Positions 54,089 to 63,489 of a stretch of 64,000 nucleotides of DNA are shown one piece after another. The stretch is from the NCBI RefSeq assembly GCF_000620805.1, contig NZ_KK211187.1, positions 591,957 through 655,956 on the forward strand. The letters run 5' to 3'. The notes beneath the pieces were generated by a model. That model saw only the letters and a list, made by a program, of their open reading frames with translations. It had not been told where the DNA came from and did no database searches. Source of the stretch: Exiguobacterium undae DSM 14481. GTDB lineage: Bacteria; Bacillota; Bacilli; Exiguobacteriales; Exiguobacteriaceae. The first letter of the stretch is position 1; each line of letters opens with the position of its first letter. The position numbers and the translations under genes are program-made.

Positions 54089-54124
54089 ATGAAGGGGACC
54101 AAATCGGTCTTCTTCATTTTTTTG
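54089..54124 (+). terminator. Terminator of the yneR-like gene
   Basis: ATGAAG/CTTCAT and GACC/GGTC pairs, then seven Ts. Confidence 0.75.
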
Positions 54125-54134
54125 GCTAGAATAA

Positions 54135-54163
54135 TTGTAAGCGGCGACATGCTTCTGTACAAT
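54135..54163 (+). promoter_or_regulatory. rocA promoter
   Basis: TTGTAA (54135-54140) and TACAAT (54158-54163), 17 bases apart, with one cre-like site across the -35 and another at the start. Confidence 0.6.
54136..54149 (+). promoter_or_regulatory. cre-like site over the rocA -35 box
   Basis: TGTAAGCGGCGACA, one mismatch from the consensus, overlaps the -35. Confidence 0.5.
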
Positions 54164-54169
54164 GGAGAA

Positions 54170-54183
54170 TGTAAGCGATTAAA
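54170..54183 (+). promoter_or_regulatory. cre-like site at the rocA transcription start
   Basis: TGTAAGCGATTAAA, one mismatch from the consensus, begins at the predicted start, a position where CcpA represses. Confidence 0.55.
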
Positions 54184-54207
54184 AGCAAGTATAAAGGGGG
54201 AATAGAG

Positions 54208-55752
54208 ATGATTCCGTACAAACACGAACCATTCACGGACTTCTCACAGGAAGCAAACAAGAAAGCGTTCGAAGAGGCGTTAACTCTTGTATCAAAAGAG
54301 CTTGGCAAAGATTATCCACTCGTCATCGGGGGAGAACGCGTGACGACAGAGGACAAAATCGTTTCTGTCAATCCGGCAAACAAAGAAGAAATCGTCGGAC
54401 GCGTTTCGAAAGCGACACAAGCGCATGCTGAAGATGCGATGCAAGCGGCAGTCAAAGCATTTGAGACGTGGAAATTCGTTAATCCGAGTGTTCGTGCGGA
54501 CGTCTTATTCAAAGCGGCGAACATCATCCGGAAACGGAAACATGAATTCTCAGCTTATCTCGTCAAAGAAGCGGGTAAACCATGGAACGAAGCGGATGCG
54601 GATACAGCAGAAGCAATCGATTTCCTTGAGTACTACGCGCGTCAGATGCTTGTCTTAAAAGAAGGTAAAAAAGTCGAGAGCCGTCCGGGTGAATACAACC
54701 GGTACGACTACATTCCACTGGGTGTCGGTGTCATCATCTCACCATGGAACTTCCCACTTGCCATCATGGCAGGGACAGCGGTTGCTGCGATCGTGGCAGG
54801 AAACCCGATTCTCTTGAAACCAGCATCGACGACACCGGTCGTCGCTGCAAAATTCGTTGAAGTCATGGAACAGGCAGGTCTTCCGGCGGGCGTCTTGAAC
54901 TTCATTCCAGGACCGGGCGCAGAAGTCGGTGACTATCTCGTCGATCACCCGAAAACACGTTTCATCAGCTTCACGGGTTCACGCGATGTCGGACTCCGCA
55001 TCAACGAACGTGCTTCGAAATTGAATGACGGTCAAATTTGGCTGAAACGTGTCATCGCTGAAATGGGCGGAAAAGACACGATGGTCATCGATGAGTCAGC
55101 CGATCTCGACTACGCAGCAGATATGATCACAAAAGCCGCATTTGGTTTCTCTGGTCAAAAATGTTCAGCGTGTTCACGTGTCGTCGCGCTCGATTCAGTT
55201 TACGACGAGTTGCTCGCGAAAGTCGTCGAGAACACGAATAAACTCAGTATCGGGAACCCGGTTGATGTGACGAACAACGTCGGTCCGGTCATCGATGCAG
55301 CTGCTTTCAAAAAAATCACGTCATACTTCGACGTCGCGAAACAAGAAGGCCGGATTGCAGCGGGTGGTACGGCTGACGATTCAACAGGATACTTCGTCTC
55401 ACCGACAATCGTCGCGGATGTAAAACCGACGGATCGTCTGATGCAGGAAGAAATCTTCGGACCGGTCGTGGCGTTCACGAAAGCAAAAGACTTCAAAGAA
55501 GCGATCGATATCGCAAACAACACGGAATACGGTTTGACAGGTGCTGTCATCACACAAGACCGGACGAATCAAGAGTACGCACGTGCGAATTTCCACGTCG
55601 GTAACTTGTACTTCAACCGTGGTTGCACAGGTGCAATCGTTGGATACCAACCATTTGGTGGCTTCAACATGTCAGGAACGGATTCAAAAGCAGGCGGTCC
55701 GGATTACTTGACGTTACACCTTCAAGCAAAAACTACTTCTGAAATGTTCTAA
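54208..55752 (+). CDS. rocA: 1-Pyrroline-5-carboxylate dehydrogenase
   Basis: A 514-residue aldehyde dehydrogenase of the RocA/PutC class. The catalytic cysteine is Cys319 in [11 protein letters not shown] and the general base Glu lies in [24 protein letters not shown] and [11 protein letters not shown] bind the cofactor. It oxidises glutamate semialdehyde (P5C) from proline or arginine to glutamate. putP, the proline symporter, follows after a terminator. The CcpA sites suggest repression in rich sugar. The upstream proline dehydrogenase is not in this window. Confidence 0.95.
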   Translation: MIPYKHEPFTDFSQEANKKAFEEALTLVSKELGKDYPLVIGGERVTTEDKIVSVNPANKEEIVGRVSKATQAHAEDAMQAAVKAFETWKFVNPSVRADVLFKAANIIRKRKHEFSAYLVKEAGKPWNEADADTAEAIDFLEYYARQMLVLKEGKKVESRPGEYNRYDYIPLGVGVIISPWNFPLAIMAGTAVAAIVAGNPILLKPASTTPVVAAKFVEVMEQAGLPAGVLNFIPGPGAEVGDYLVDHPKTRFISFTGSRDVGLRINERASKLNDGQIWLKRVIAEMGGKDTMVIDESADLDYAADMITKAAFGFSGQKCSACSRVVALDSVYDELLAKVVENTNKLSIGNPVDVTNNVGPVIDAAAFKKITSYFDVAKQEGRIAAGGTADDSTGYFVSPTIVADVKPTDRLMQEEIFGPVVAFTKAKDFKEAIDIANNTEYGLTGAVITQDRTNQEYARANFHVGNLYFNRGCTGAIVGYQPFGGFNMSGTDSKAGGPDYLTLHLQAKTTSEMF

Positions 55753-55770
55753 AATGATGTTTAATAGATG

Positions 55771-55806
55771 AAACGGGTATGCGACCTGCATACCCGTTTT
55801 CTTTTT
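55771..55806 (+). terminator. Terminator of rocA
   Basis: AAACGGGTATGC/GCATACCCGTTT, 12 pairs, then a T-rich tail. Confidence 0.85.
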
Positions 55807-55831
55807 ACATCATGGAAAAGGGGGAGCAAGG

Positions 55832-57343
55832 ATGAATGGAATGTGGTTTGCGATTCTGCTGTATCTCGGCCTGATGGTCGCGCTTGGTGTGATCGCCTAT
55901 TATCGGACGAAGAACATGAATGATTATATGCTTGGAGGTCGGACGATTGGTCCCGTCGTCACTGCGCTCTCAGCAGGAGCAAGCGATATGAGTGGGTGGC
56001 TGTTGATGGGATTACCGGGGGCGATGTTTGCAACTGGTCTGTCCAGTGGCTGGATTGTCATCGGATTACTGCTCGGTGCGTATGCCAACTGGTTGCTCGT
56101 CGCTCCACGCTTACGTGCGTATACGGCACATGCCGGGGATGCAATCACGATTCCGGACTACTTTGAAAAACGATTCCACGATAAAAGTGGGGTTCTGCGT
56201 ACCGTTTCAGCTGGAGTTATCTTAATATTCTTTATAATGTACGCATCAAGTGGTTTTGTAGCCGGTGGTCGGTTGTTTGAATCGGTATTTGGTTTGGAAT
56301 ATACGACCGGGTTATGGATTTTAGCCGGAGTCGTCATCGCCTATGTGTTCCTCGGCGGATTCCTCGCCGTCAGTTGGACGGATGTCGTGCAGGGGATGAT
56401 CATGGTCATCGCCTTATTGATCGTCCCAGCTGTCACGTTGTCACTCAGCGGCGGGATCAATGAGACGCTTGAGACGATCCGTTCGACGGACGGATCAAAA
56501 CTGGAATTGTTTAAAGGAACGACGGTTGTTGGAATTGTCTCGTTACTCGCGTGGGGACTCGGTTACTTTGGTCAACCCCACATCATCGTCCGTTTTATGG
56601 CGATTCGGAACTTACACGAGATGAAAGCAGCACGTCGTGTCGGGATGATCTGGATGACGTTCTCGATTGTCGGCGCGATGGTGACAGGCTTGTTCGGATA
56701 TGCTTACTTCACGCAACAAGGCGGGACGCTTGAGAATCCGGAGAACGTCTTCATTCAATTGTCGCGCGATCTGTTCCCTGGGTTCATCACGGGATTATTA
56801 CTGGCGGCATTACTCGCTGCCATCATGTCAACGATTTCGACACAGTTGCTTGTTTCATCAAGCGCCGCCACAAATGATTTCTATCAACGGTTCTTGAAGC
56901 GGAATGCGTCGGATAAGGAACTGATGGTCGTCGGTCGTGTGATGGTCCTCGTGGTTGCTGTCCTTGCGATTTTGTTGTCGTTTGGTGCTCAAAAATCAAT
57001 TTTAACACTCGTCGGATATGCCTGGGCCGGATTTGGTGCTGCGTTTGGACCGGTCGTGCTGTTCAGCTTATTATGGCGCCGAATGAACAAACATGGGGCT
57101 CTTGCCTCGATGATTACAGGAACGGTCGTCGTCATCGGATGGATTTTGATGGTTCAAAACGTCAGTGGTCTGCCATCGTATATCGCCGACCTGTATGAAA
57201 TGATTCCTGCGTTCCTCGCATCGACGGTTGCGCTCGTCGTCGGCAGTCTGTTGACGAAAGCGCCAAGTCAGGCAATTTATGATGAGTTTGATCAAGTTCA
57301 AGCTCAGCTTAAAGGAGCGGAACAAGAACGGAAAGTAGTATAA
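55832..57343 (+). CDS. putP: PutP, sodium/proline symporter
   Basis: A 503-residue sodium:solute symporter with about 13 helices. It begins MWFAILLYLGLMVALGVIAYY and contains GGRTIGPVVTALSAGASDMSGWLLMGLPG and GGFLAVSWTDVVQG, motifs of the PutP branch. It imports proline with Na+ for use as a carbon source or osmolyte. AAGGGGGAGC precedes the ATG. It is next to rocA but transcribed separately. Confidence 0.94.
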   Translation: MNGMWFAILLYLGLMVALGVIAYYRTKNMNDYMLGGRTIGPVVTALSAGASDMSGWLLMGLPGAMFATGLSSGWIVIGLLLGAYANWLLVAPRLRAYTAHAGDAITIPDYFEKRFHDKSGVLRTVSAGVILIFFIMYASSGFVAGGRLFESVFGLEYTTGLWILAGVVIAYVFLGGFLAVSWTDVVQGMIMVIALLIVPAVTLSLSGGINETLETIRSTDGSKLELFKGTTVVGIVSLLAWGLGYFGQPHIIVRFMAIRNLHEMKAARRVGMIWMTFSIVGAMVTGLFGYAYFTQQGGTLENPENVFIQLSRDLFPGFITGLLLAALLAAIMSTISTQLLVSSSAATNDFYQRFLKRNASDKELMVVGRVMVLVVAVLAILLSFGAQKSILTLVGYAWAGFGAAFGPVVLFSLLWRRMNKHGALASMITGTVVVIGWILMVQNVSGLPSYIADLYEMIPAFLASTVALVVGSLLTKAPSQAIYDEFDQVQAQLKGAEQERKVV

Positions 57344-57358
57344 CGGTGCACAGAGGAA

Positions 57359-57387
57359 TGGGAGAGGGGAACCTCTCTCATTTTTTT
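57359..57387 (+). terminator. Terminator of putP
   Basis: GAGAGG/CCTCTC stem with flanking pairs and seven Ts. Confidence 0.8.
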
Positions 57388-57438
57388 GGTAATACTGTTT
57401 TGAATATTCAGATTTTTTGTTTTGCTTCTCGACAGCTT

Positions 57439-57534
57439 GGGTAATTCATAACTAGAAGCTTTCTGCCCGGAAGCTTTGCTACCCCTATAAGGACGATGGT
57501 GCGGACCTCCCCCCGATGCACCATCGTCTTTTTT
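57439..57534 (+). ncRNA. Candidate small structured RNA or gatCAB leader
   Basis: GGGTA/TACCC (57439-57443 with 57480-57484) encloses a hairpin with two AAGCTT arms (57456-57461 with 57471-57476). A strong terminator with an 11-bp stem GACGATGGTGC/GCACCATCGTC (57492-57502 with 57518-57528) and six Ts follows. putP already has its own terminator upstream, so this one ends some other transcript. No promoter is convincing, and gatC starts 70 bases later. Confidence 0.4.
57492..57534 (+). terminator. Strong terminator before gatC
   Basis: Perfect 11-bp stem (57492-57502 with 57518-57528) followed by TTTTTT. It is 70 bases from gatC, so it is an attenuator or the end of a small RNA. Confidence 0.85.
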
Positions 57535-57604
57535 GTCTGGACAAAAAGTGCTATGATTAGAAATAGTGTAAAATATATTGAAAAAGTTCCGGAGGTGGAA
57601 TCAG

Positions 57605-57895
57605 ATGGCAAAGATTAATGAAGAACAAGTCCGCCATGTGGCGCATTTAGCACGTCTCGCCGTAACAGATGAAGAGGTTCAACAATTTACCGTTCAACTC
57701 GAGAAGATTCTCGGGTTTGCTGAACAATTAAATGAGCTCGATACGACAGGAGTCGAACCGACGACACACGTCCTCGATCTCAAAAACGTCTTGCGTAAAG
57801 ACGAAGTACGCCCATCACTTCCGCGTACGGAAGTAGAACGACTCGCACCTGATTGGGAAGACGGACAAGTCCGCGTCCCGGCAGTGTTCGAATAA
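57605..57895 (+). CDS. gatC: GatC, subunit of Asp-tRNA(Asn)/Glu-tRNA(Gln) amidotransferase
   Basis: ATG 57605 ([20 protein letters not shown]) follows GGAGGTGG. The 96-residue protein has the GatC helix ([21 protein letters not shown]) and the wrapping C-terminus ([10 protein letters not shown]). It holds GatA and GatB together. It is first in gatCAB, 16 bases before gatA. Confidence 0.96.
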   Translation: MAKINEEQVRHVAHLARLAVTDEEVQQFTVQLEKILGFAEQLNELDTTGVEPTTHVLDLKNVLRKDEVRPSLPRTEVERLAPDWEDGQVRVPAVFE

Positions 57896-57911
57896 GGAGG
57901 AGACCACCGAT

Positions 57912-59354
57912 ATGTCACTTTTTGAACATGGTGTAAAGAACTTACACACACTCGTCAAAGATGGGGAAGTTAAAGTATCTGAACTTGTCCAAGAATCCTT
58001 TGACCGGATTGACCGCGTTGATGGAAAAATCGGAGCCTTTTTGTCTCTGAATGAAGAGGCTTTCGAACAAGCAAAACGAATGGATGAAATCGCAAAACAC
58101 GAAGCAAGCCCGTTATTCGGTTTGCCGATTGGTGTCAAAGATAACATCGTCACAAAAGGAATGACGACGACATGTGGTTCGAAGTTCCTTGAAAACTTCG
58201 TACCGGCACACGATGCGACGGTCGTCGAGCGATTGCACGAAGCAGGAGCTGTCACAATCGGGAAGTTGAACATGGATGAATTCGCGATGGGATCGTCAAA
58301 CGAAAACTCAGCGTATAAACCGGTTCGCAACCCGTGGAACACAAAACACGTACCGGGCGGTTCGTCAGGCGGTTCAGCAGCAGCTGTCGCAGCAGGAGAA
58401 GTCTTATTCAGCCTTGGTTCTGATACGGGTGGTTCGATTCGTCAGCCGGCTGCGTATTGTGGTGTCGTTGGTTTAAAACCGACATACGGTCTTGTCTCGC
58501 GTTTCGGTCTCGTCGCGTTCGCTTCGTCACTCGATCAAATCGGACCAGTGACACGGACTGTCGAAGACAATGCGTACTTATTGAGTGCGATTGCCGGACA
58601 CTGCGACATGGATTCAACGTCGGCCAACGTCAATCCGACCGACTATACACAGGCATTGACGGGTGACATTAAGGGCTTGAAGATTGCTGTTCCGAAAGAA
58701 TATTTCGGCGAAGGTGTCAGTGAAGGCGTCAAGGAGAACATCCGGACGGCAATCAAGAAACTTGAGTCACTTGGTGCGACGGTCGATGAAGTCTCGCTTC
58801 CGAACTCGAAATATGCACTTGCGACGTATTACTTACTCGCTTCTTCAGAAGCCTCATCGAACTTGGCCCGTTTCGACGGAATCCGTTATGGTGTCCGTGC
58901 GGAAGCCGATGCACTCGAAGATGTCTTCAAGTATTCGCGTGCTCAAGGTTTCGGTGACGAAGTCAAACGCCGGATCATGCTCGGCACATATGCCCTCAGC
59001 TCAGGTTATTACGATGCATACTATAAAAAAGCACAACAAGCCCGGACGTTGATCAAACAAGATTTTGACCAAGTCCTTGCGAAATACGATGTCATCATCG
59101 GACCAACTGCACCGACGCCAGCCTTTGAACTTGGTGCACAAAACGATGATCCGGTCACGATGTATGCCAACGATATCTTGACGATTCCGATCAACTTGGC
59201 AGGGGTACCGGCAATTTCGGTTCCAGCCGGTCTCGTCGACGGATTACCGGTCGGTCTGCAAATCATCGGAAAACACTTTGACGAGGCGACGATTTATCGT
59301 GCTGCGCATGCATTCGAGCTTGCGACCGGCGGATTCGCGCTTCCGAAGTTATAA
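57912..59354 (+). CDS. gatA: GatA, amidase subunit
   Basis: A 480-residue amidase-signature protein. The Ser-cisSer-Lys triad fits Lys76 (GVKDN), Ser151 (GGSSGGS) and Ser175 (TGGS), with the same spacings as in Staphylococcus aureus GatA. It frees ammonia from glutamine for GatB. Start ATG with AGGAGGAG upstream. Confidence 0.97.
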   Translation: MSLFEHGVKNLHTLVKDGEVKVSELVQESFDRIDRVDGKIGAFLSLNEEAFEQAKRMDEIAKHEASPLFGLPIGVKDNIVTKGMTTTCGSKFLENFVPAHDATVVERLHEAGAVTIGKLNMDEFAMGSSNENSAYKPVRNPWNTKHVPGGSSGGSAAAVAAGEVLFSLGSDTGGSIRQPAAYCGVVGLKPTYGLVSRFGLVAFASSLDQIGPVTRTVEDNAYLLSAIAGHCDMDSTSANVNPTDYTQALTGDIKGLKIAVPKEYFGEGVSEGVKENIRTAIKKLESLGATVDEVSLPNSKYALATYYLLASSEASSNLARFDGIRYGVRAEADALEDVFKYSRAQGFGDEVKRRIMLGTYALSSGYYDAYYKKAQQARTLIKQDFDQVLAKYDVIIGPTAPTPAFELGAQNDDPVTMYANDILTIPINLAGVPAISVPAGLVDGLPVGLQIIGKHFDEATIYRAAHAFELATGGFALPKL

Positions 59355-59367
59355 AGGAGAATGCCTT

Positions 59368-60801
59368 ATGAACTTTGAAACAGTCATCGGTATTGAGGTC
59401 CATGCCGAATTAAATACGAATACAAAGATGTTTTGTGGCTGTGCCCGGGAATACGGAGCGGAAACAAATACGAAGACGTGCCCGGTCTGTCTCGGACATC
59501 CCGGCGTTCTGCCGAAAATCAATGAAAAAGCGGTTGAACTCGCCGTTCGTGCAGCAATGGCGTTGAACTGCCACGTTGCCGATCAAACGAAATTCGACCG
59601 GAAAAACTATTTTTATCCGGATACGCCAAAAGCCTATCAAATTTCGCAGTTTGATCAGCCGATTGGTTTTGACGGCTACATCGATGCTGAAGTGGACGGC
59701 GAAACGAAACGTTTCCGGATCGAACGTGTTCACCTCGAAGAAGATGCCGGGAAGATGAACCACACCGGTGCCAACCATTCGGTCGTCGACTTCAACCGGA
59801 CCGGCGCACCGTTGATCGAGATCGTCAGTGAAGCGGACATGCGCTCACCAAAAGAAGCGGTCGCTTATCTCGAACGTCTGAAAGAAGTGTTGCAGTATGC
59901 CGGCGTCTCGGACGTTAAGATGGAAGAAGGTTCGTTGCGTTGCGACTGTAACATTTCTGTCCGTCCCTACGGGCAAGAGAAGTTCGGGACAAAAACCGAG
60001 CTGAAGAACTTAAACTCGTTCGGAAACGTCTTAAAAGGTCTGGAGTTTGAAGAAGACCGCCACCGTAAGCTGTTGTTATCCGGCGGTGTCATGCGCCAGG
60101 AGACACTTCGTTTTGACGAAGCGAAAAAACAAACCGTCTTGATGCGGGTCAAAGAAGGCGCGTCTGATTACCGCTACTTCCCGGAACCGGATCTCGTTAA
60201 GTTGGTCCTCGATCATGACTGGAAAGAAGCGATTCGTGCCGGTATCCCGGAATTACCGGATGCCCGCCGTGTCCGGTATCAGGAAGCGCTTGGTCTATCG
60301 GCGTATGACGCGAAACAACTGACGGTCACACGTGAGATGGCGGAATACTTCGAAGCGACGATTGCAGCCGGTGCGGAACCGAAAGCAGCGGCGAACTGGA
60401 CGGTTGGTGAAGTCCAAGGTCACTTGAACAAATCGACGGAAACGTTTGACACGATCAAGTTGACACCGGTCCGTCTTGCGGAAATGATCGAATTGATCGC
60501 CGGCGGCACGATTTCATCAAAAATCGCGAAACAAGTCTTCACGGCAGTCATCGAACAAGGCGTCGAGCCACGTGCTTACGTCGAAGAACAAGGACTGGCT
60601 CAAATTTCGGATGAAGGACTGCTTCGCGGACTTGTCGTCGAGATGTTCGAAGCAAATCCAGCGGTTGTTGAAGAACTCGTCAACGGACGCGACCGGAAAA
60701 AAGGGTTTGTCATCGGTCAAATCATGAAGAAAACAAAAGGCATGGCGAATCCTGCCTTGCTCGACCAACTCTTCTACGAGGAATTGGAAAAATTAAAATA
60801 A
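59368..60801 (+). CDS. gatB: GatB, tRNA-dependent amidotransferase subunit
   Basis: ATG 59368 ([15 protein letters not shown]) follows AAAGGAG; the frame also extends upstream without a binding site. 477 residues. The start [10 protein letters not shown], the zinc-like CGCAREYG and CPVCLGHPG motifs, and the kinase-like and C-terminal helical tail regions are typical. It phosphorylates and amidates misacylated Glu-tRNA(Gln) or Asp-tRNA(Asn). Confidence 0.97.
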   Translation: MNFETVIGIEVHAELNTNTKMFCGCAREYGAETNTKTCPVCLGHPGVLPKINEKAVELAVRAAMALNCHVADQTKFDRKNYFYPDTPKAYQISQFDQPIGFDGYIDAEVDGETKRFRIERVHLEEDAGKMNHTGANHSVVDFNRTGAPLIEIVSEADMRSPKEAVAYLERLKEVLQYAGVSDVKMEEGSLRCDCNISVRPYGQEKFGTKTELKNLNSFGNVLKGLEFEEDRHRKLLLSGGVMRQETLRFDEAKKQTVLMRVKEGASDYRYFPEPDLVKLVLDHDWKEAIRAGIPELPDARRVRYQEALGLSAYDAKQLTVTREMAEYFEATIAAGAEPKAAANWTVGEVQGHLNKSTETFDTIKLTPVRLAEMIELIAGGTISSKIAKQVFTAVIEQGVEPRAYVEEQGLAQISDEGLLRGLVVEMFEANPAVVEELVNGRDRKKGFVIGQIMKKTKGMANPALLDQLFYEELEKLK

Positions 60802-60807
60802 CCATTC

Positions 60808-60870
60808 GGAAGCGGCTGTTTCTCGTCTTGCATCAAGGCGGAGAAGCAGGCGTTTCTTTTTTTGCCTTTG
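60808..60870 (+). terminator. Terminator of gatCAB
   Basis: An imperfect stem of about 15 pairs (GGCTGTTTCTCG arm against GGAGAAGCAGGC) ends in TTTCTTTTTTT. Confidence 0.75.
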
Positions 60871-60947
60871 TAATGTGCCGGGACTTCATGTAAAATAAAA
60901 CAGTTATGTATCAAATGGATCGGTTGAGTAAAAAAGGAGAAAATCTT

Positions 60948-61916
60948 ATGAGACCTAGAGCGCGAGTGATTTATAACCCGACTTCCGGGAAAGAGATGGT
61001 AAAGCGAAATCTGCCGTATATCTTGGACCGGCTGGAAGCAGCGGGTTATGAGACTTCCGTCTATTCGACGAAAGCGGTCGGTGACGCGACATACGAAGCA
61101 GCACGGGCCTGTGAAGCCGAATTTGACCTTGTCGTTGCTGCAGGTGGAGATGGTACGTTAAACGAAGTAATCAGCGGGATGGCGTCTTACCCGGTTCGTC
61201 CGAAGTTAGGTGTCTTGCCGGTCGGGACGACCAATGATTTTGGTCGGGCGATGCGGATTCCATTGACGATTGAAGGGGCGATGGATGTCATTTGTACCGG
61301 TTATACGATGCCGGTTGATATCGGTAAGATCGAAGGATCGACCGGAACCCATTACTTCATCAACATCGCAGGTGGTGGCATCATGACGGAATTGTCCTAC
61401 GAAGTCCCGTCAAAGCTGAAGACAGCACTTGGACAGTTGGCGTACTACGTCAAGGGAATGGAAAAACTTCCGCAAATCCGTCCGACGTACGTTGAGCTTG
61501 AGCATGAACGCGGGATCTTTAAAGGTGAAGTCATGCTCTTTTTGACATCGAACACCAATTCCGTAGGCGGGTTTGAGAAACTCTCGCCCAATGCCTCCCT
61601 CAATGATGGACGGTTTGATTTATTCATTTTGAAAAAATGTAATCTTGTCGAGTTGATTCGCGTGATGCGTTTGGCTTTAAAAGGCGATCATTTCTCTGAT
61701 CCATGTGTCGAACACGTGACGACGTCATTCGTCCGGATGAAAAATACATCCGAAATGAGCTTGAACATCGATGGTGAATTCGGCGGAATCTGTGAAGGCG
61801 AGATGACGAATCTTCGGTCGCATTTCGACGTCATGACACCGAAATTCCGGATCGATGAGATGGAAACGATCAATGTACAGTTACGAGCTGAAGAAGAAGA
61901 AACAAACCTCGCGTAA
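60948..61916 (+). CDS. dagK: Diacylglycerol kinase (DagK)
   Basis: ATG 60948 (MRPRARVIYNPTSGK) follows AAAAAGGAG; 322 residues. The DAGK-catalytic motifs are PTSGKEM near the N-terminus, AAGGDGTLNEVISGMA (about 63-78) and GTTNDFGRAM. In Gram-positives this soluble enzyme recycles diacylglycerol to phosphatidate after lipoteichoic acid synthesis. The order gatB-dagK-rlmCD matches Bacillus. Confidence 0.93.
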   Translation: MRPRARVIYNPTSGKEMVKRNLPYILDRLEAAGYETSVYSTKAVGDATYEAARACEAEFDLVVAAGGDGTLNEVISGMASYPVRPKLGVLPVGTTNDFGRAMRIPLTIEGAMDVICTGYTMPVDIGKIEGSTGTHYFINIAGGGIMTELSYEVPSKLKTALGQLAYYVKGMEKLPQIRPTYVELEHERGIFKGEVMLFLTSNTNSVGGFEKLSPNASLNDGRFDLFILKKCNLVELIRVMRLALKGDHFSDPCVEHVTTSFVRMKNTSEMSLNIDGEFGGICEGEMTNLRSHFDVMTPKFRIDEMETINVQLRAEEEETNLA

Positions 61917-61943
61917 AGCGCAGGGTTTTTAGGAGGAAACAAG

Positions 61944-63308
61944 ATGATTCCAGTACAAAAAAATGATGAGCACGTCGTCGAGATCGTCGATTTGACGCAC
62001 GACGGTTCTGGTGTCGCCCGGATTGACGGCTACACGGTCTTTATTCCCGGTGCATTGCCGACAGAGCAAGTGAAAGTGAAAATCACGAAAACGACGAAAT
62101 CGTACGGTTTCGGACGGATCATCCGTCAAAAAACGAAGAGTGTCGATCGCGTTGAACCACCTTGCCCGGTCTACAACCAGTGCGGCGGTTGCCAACTGCA
62201 ACACCTTTCGTATGAAGCGGAACTGAAATTCAAACACAACCGTGTCCGTGACGCGTTTGCCCGTCTTGCCGGTCTTGAAATTCCGGTCCATGAAACAATC
62301 GGCATGGAAGACCCGTGGGGTTACCGCAACAAGGCACAAGTCCCGGTTGCCTTCCAATCGAACAAACTGATGGCTGGTTTTTATCAAAAACGCAGTCACC
62401 GCATCATCGACATGGATTACTGCTTGATCCAAAACAAAGAAAATGATGAAGCGATTCAAGCGGTTCGTAAAGTATTGGCCGACTTAAAGGTTCCAGCTTA
62501 CGACGAAAAGAAAAACAGCGGTGTCATCCGTCACATCATGGCACGCCACGGATACCATACAAACGAATTGATGATCGTTCTTGTAACGAAGGTCAAACAA
62601 TTGCGCGGTGTGGATAAAATCGTCGAAGGCATCTTAAAGGCCGTTCCGAACGTCACATCGATCCAGCACAACATCAATCCGGATGAGACGAACGTCATCT
62701 TAGGAAAACGTAACATCGTCCTGCACGGACCAGCCGTCATCCGCGATCAAATCGCCGGATTGACATATGAAATTTCACCGCACTCGTTCTTCCAGGTCAA
62801 TCCGTTACAGACGGAAAAACTGTACGGAAAAGCACTCGAGTACGCACAATTGACAGGCAATGAAATCGTCGTTGATGCCTACTGCGGTATCGGTTCGATT
62901 TCGTTATCACTGGCCCAACAGGCGAAACACGTCTACGGCATCGAGATGGTTCCACAAGCGATTGACGATGCACGCCGGAACGCAAAAGCAAACGGCATCG
63001 ACAACGTATCGTTTGAATACGGAACTGCAGAAACGGTCATGCCGGCACTTGTTAAAGGCGGCATCAAGCCGGACGTCATCGTCGTCGACCCACCACGTAA
63101 AGGTTGTGACGAAGAATTCTTGCGTGCTGCGGCTGAAGTTGCACCACAACGGATCGTCTACGTCTCATGTAACGCTTCGACGCAAGCGCGTGATGCGAAG
63201 TTGCTTGCTGAGCTTGGCTACAAGCTGATGGAAGTCACACCAGTTGATATGTTCCCGCACACGACGCACGTCGAGAGTGTTGCCTTGTTCGTTCGTGAAG
63301 AAAACTAA
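61944..63308 (+). CDS. rlmCD: 23S rRNA uracil-C5 methyltransferase (RlmCD/RlmD-like)
   Basis: A 454-residue enzyme. An N-terminal TRAM domain (about 1-60) is followed by an iron-sulfur motif (PPCPVYNQCGGCQLQHL and Cys in DYCLIQN), then a SAM-dependent Rossmann domain with VDAYCGIGSISL and VVDPPRKGCDEE, and the catalytic Cys in YVSCNAST. It methylates uridine of 23S rRNA (U747 and/or U1939) and matches B. subtilis YefA. GGAGGAAAC precedes the ATG. Confidence 0.93.
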   Translation: MIPVQKNDEHVVEIVDLTHDGSGVARIDGYTVFIPGALPTEQVKVKITKTTKSYGFGRIIRQKTKSVDRVEPPCPVYNQCGGCQLQHLSYEAELKFKHNRVRDAFARLAGLEIPVHETIGMEDPWGYRNKAQVPVAFQSNKLMAGFYQKRSHRIIDMDYCLIQNKENDEAIQAVRKVLADLKVPAYDEKKNSGVIRHIMARHGYHTNELMIVLVTKVKQLRGVDKIVEGILKAVPNVTSIQHNINPDETNVILGKRNIVLHGPAVIRDQIAGLTYEISPHSFFQVNPLQTEKLYGKALEYAQLTGNEIVVDAYCGIGSISLSLAQQAKHVYGIEMVPQAIDDARRNAKANGIDNVSFEYGTAETVMPALVKGGIKPDVIVVDPPRKGCDEEFLRAAAEVAPQRIVYVSCNASTQARDAKLLAELGYKLMEVTPVDMFPHTTHVESVALFVREEN

Positions 63309-63322
63309 GAATGATTTATCTC

Positions 63323-63373
63323 AAACTCCTTTTGTTAAACGGTAACCCCGTTACAGCAAAAGGAGTTTTTAGT
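63323..63373 (+). terminator. Terminator of the rlmCD gene
   Basis: AAACTCCTTTTG/CAAAAGGAGTTT outer arms (63323-63334 with 63357-63368) with an inner GTAAC/GTTAC pair, then a T-run. Confidence 0.85.
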
Positions 63374-63489
63374 TGTCCGTAAATCTTCAAGTATTGAGTC
63401 AGAATCCCAAAAAACATTTTATTTTAAAAATGTGATAAAATGTAAAAAAACCTTTATTTATTCCATTTTGAAGGGGAGTCTGTTCAAGT

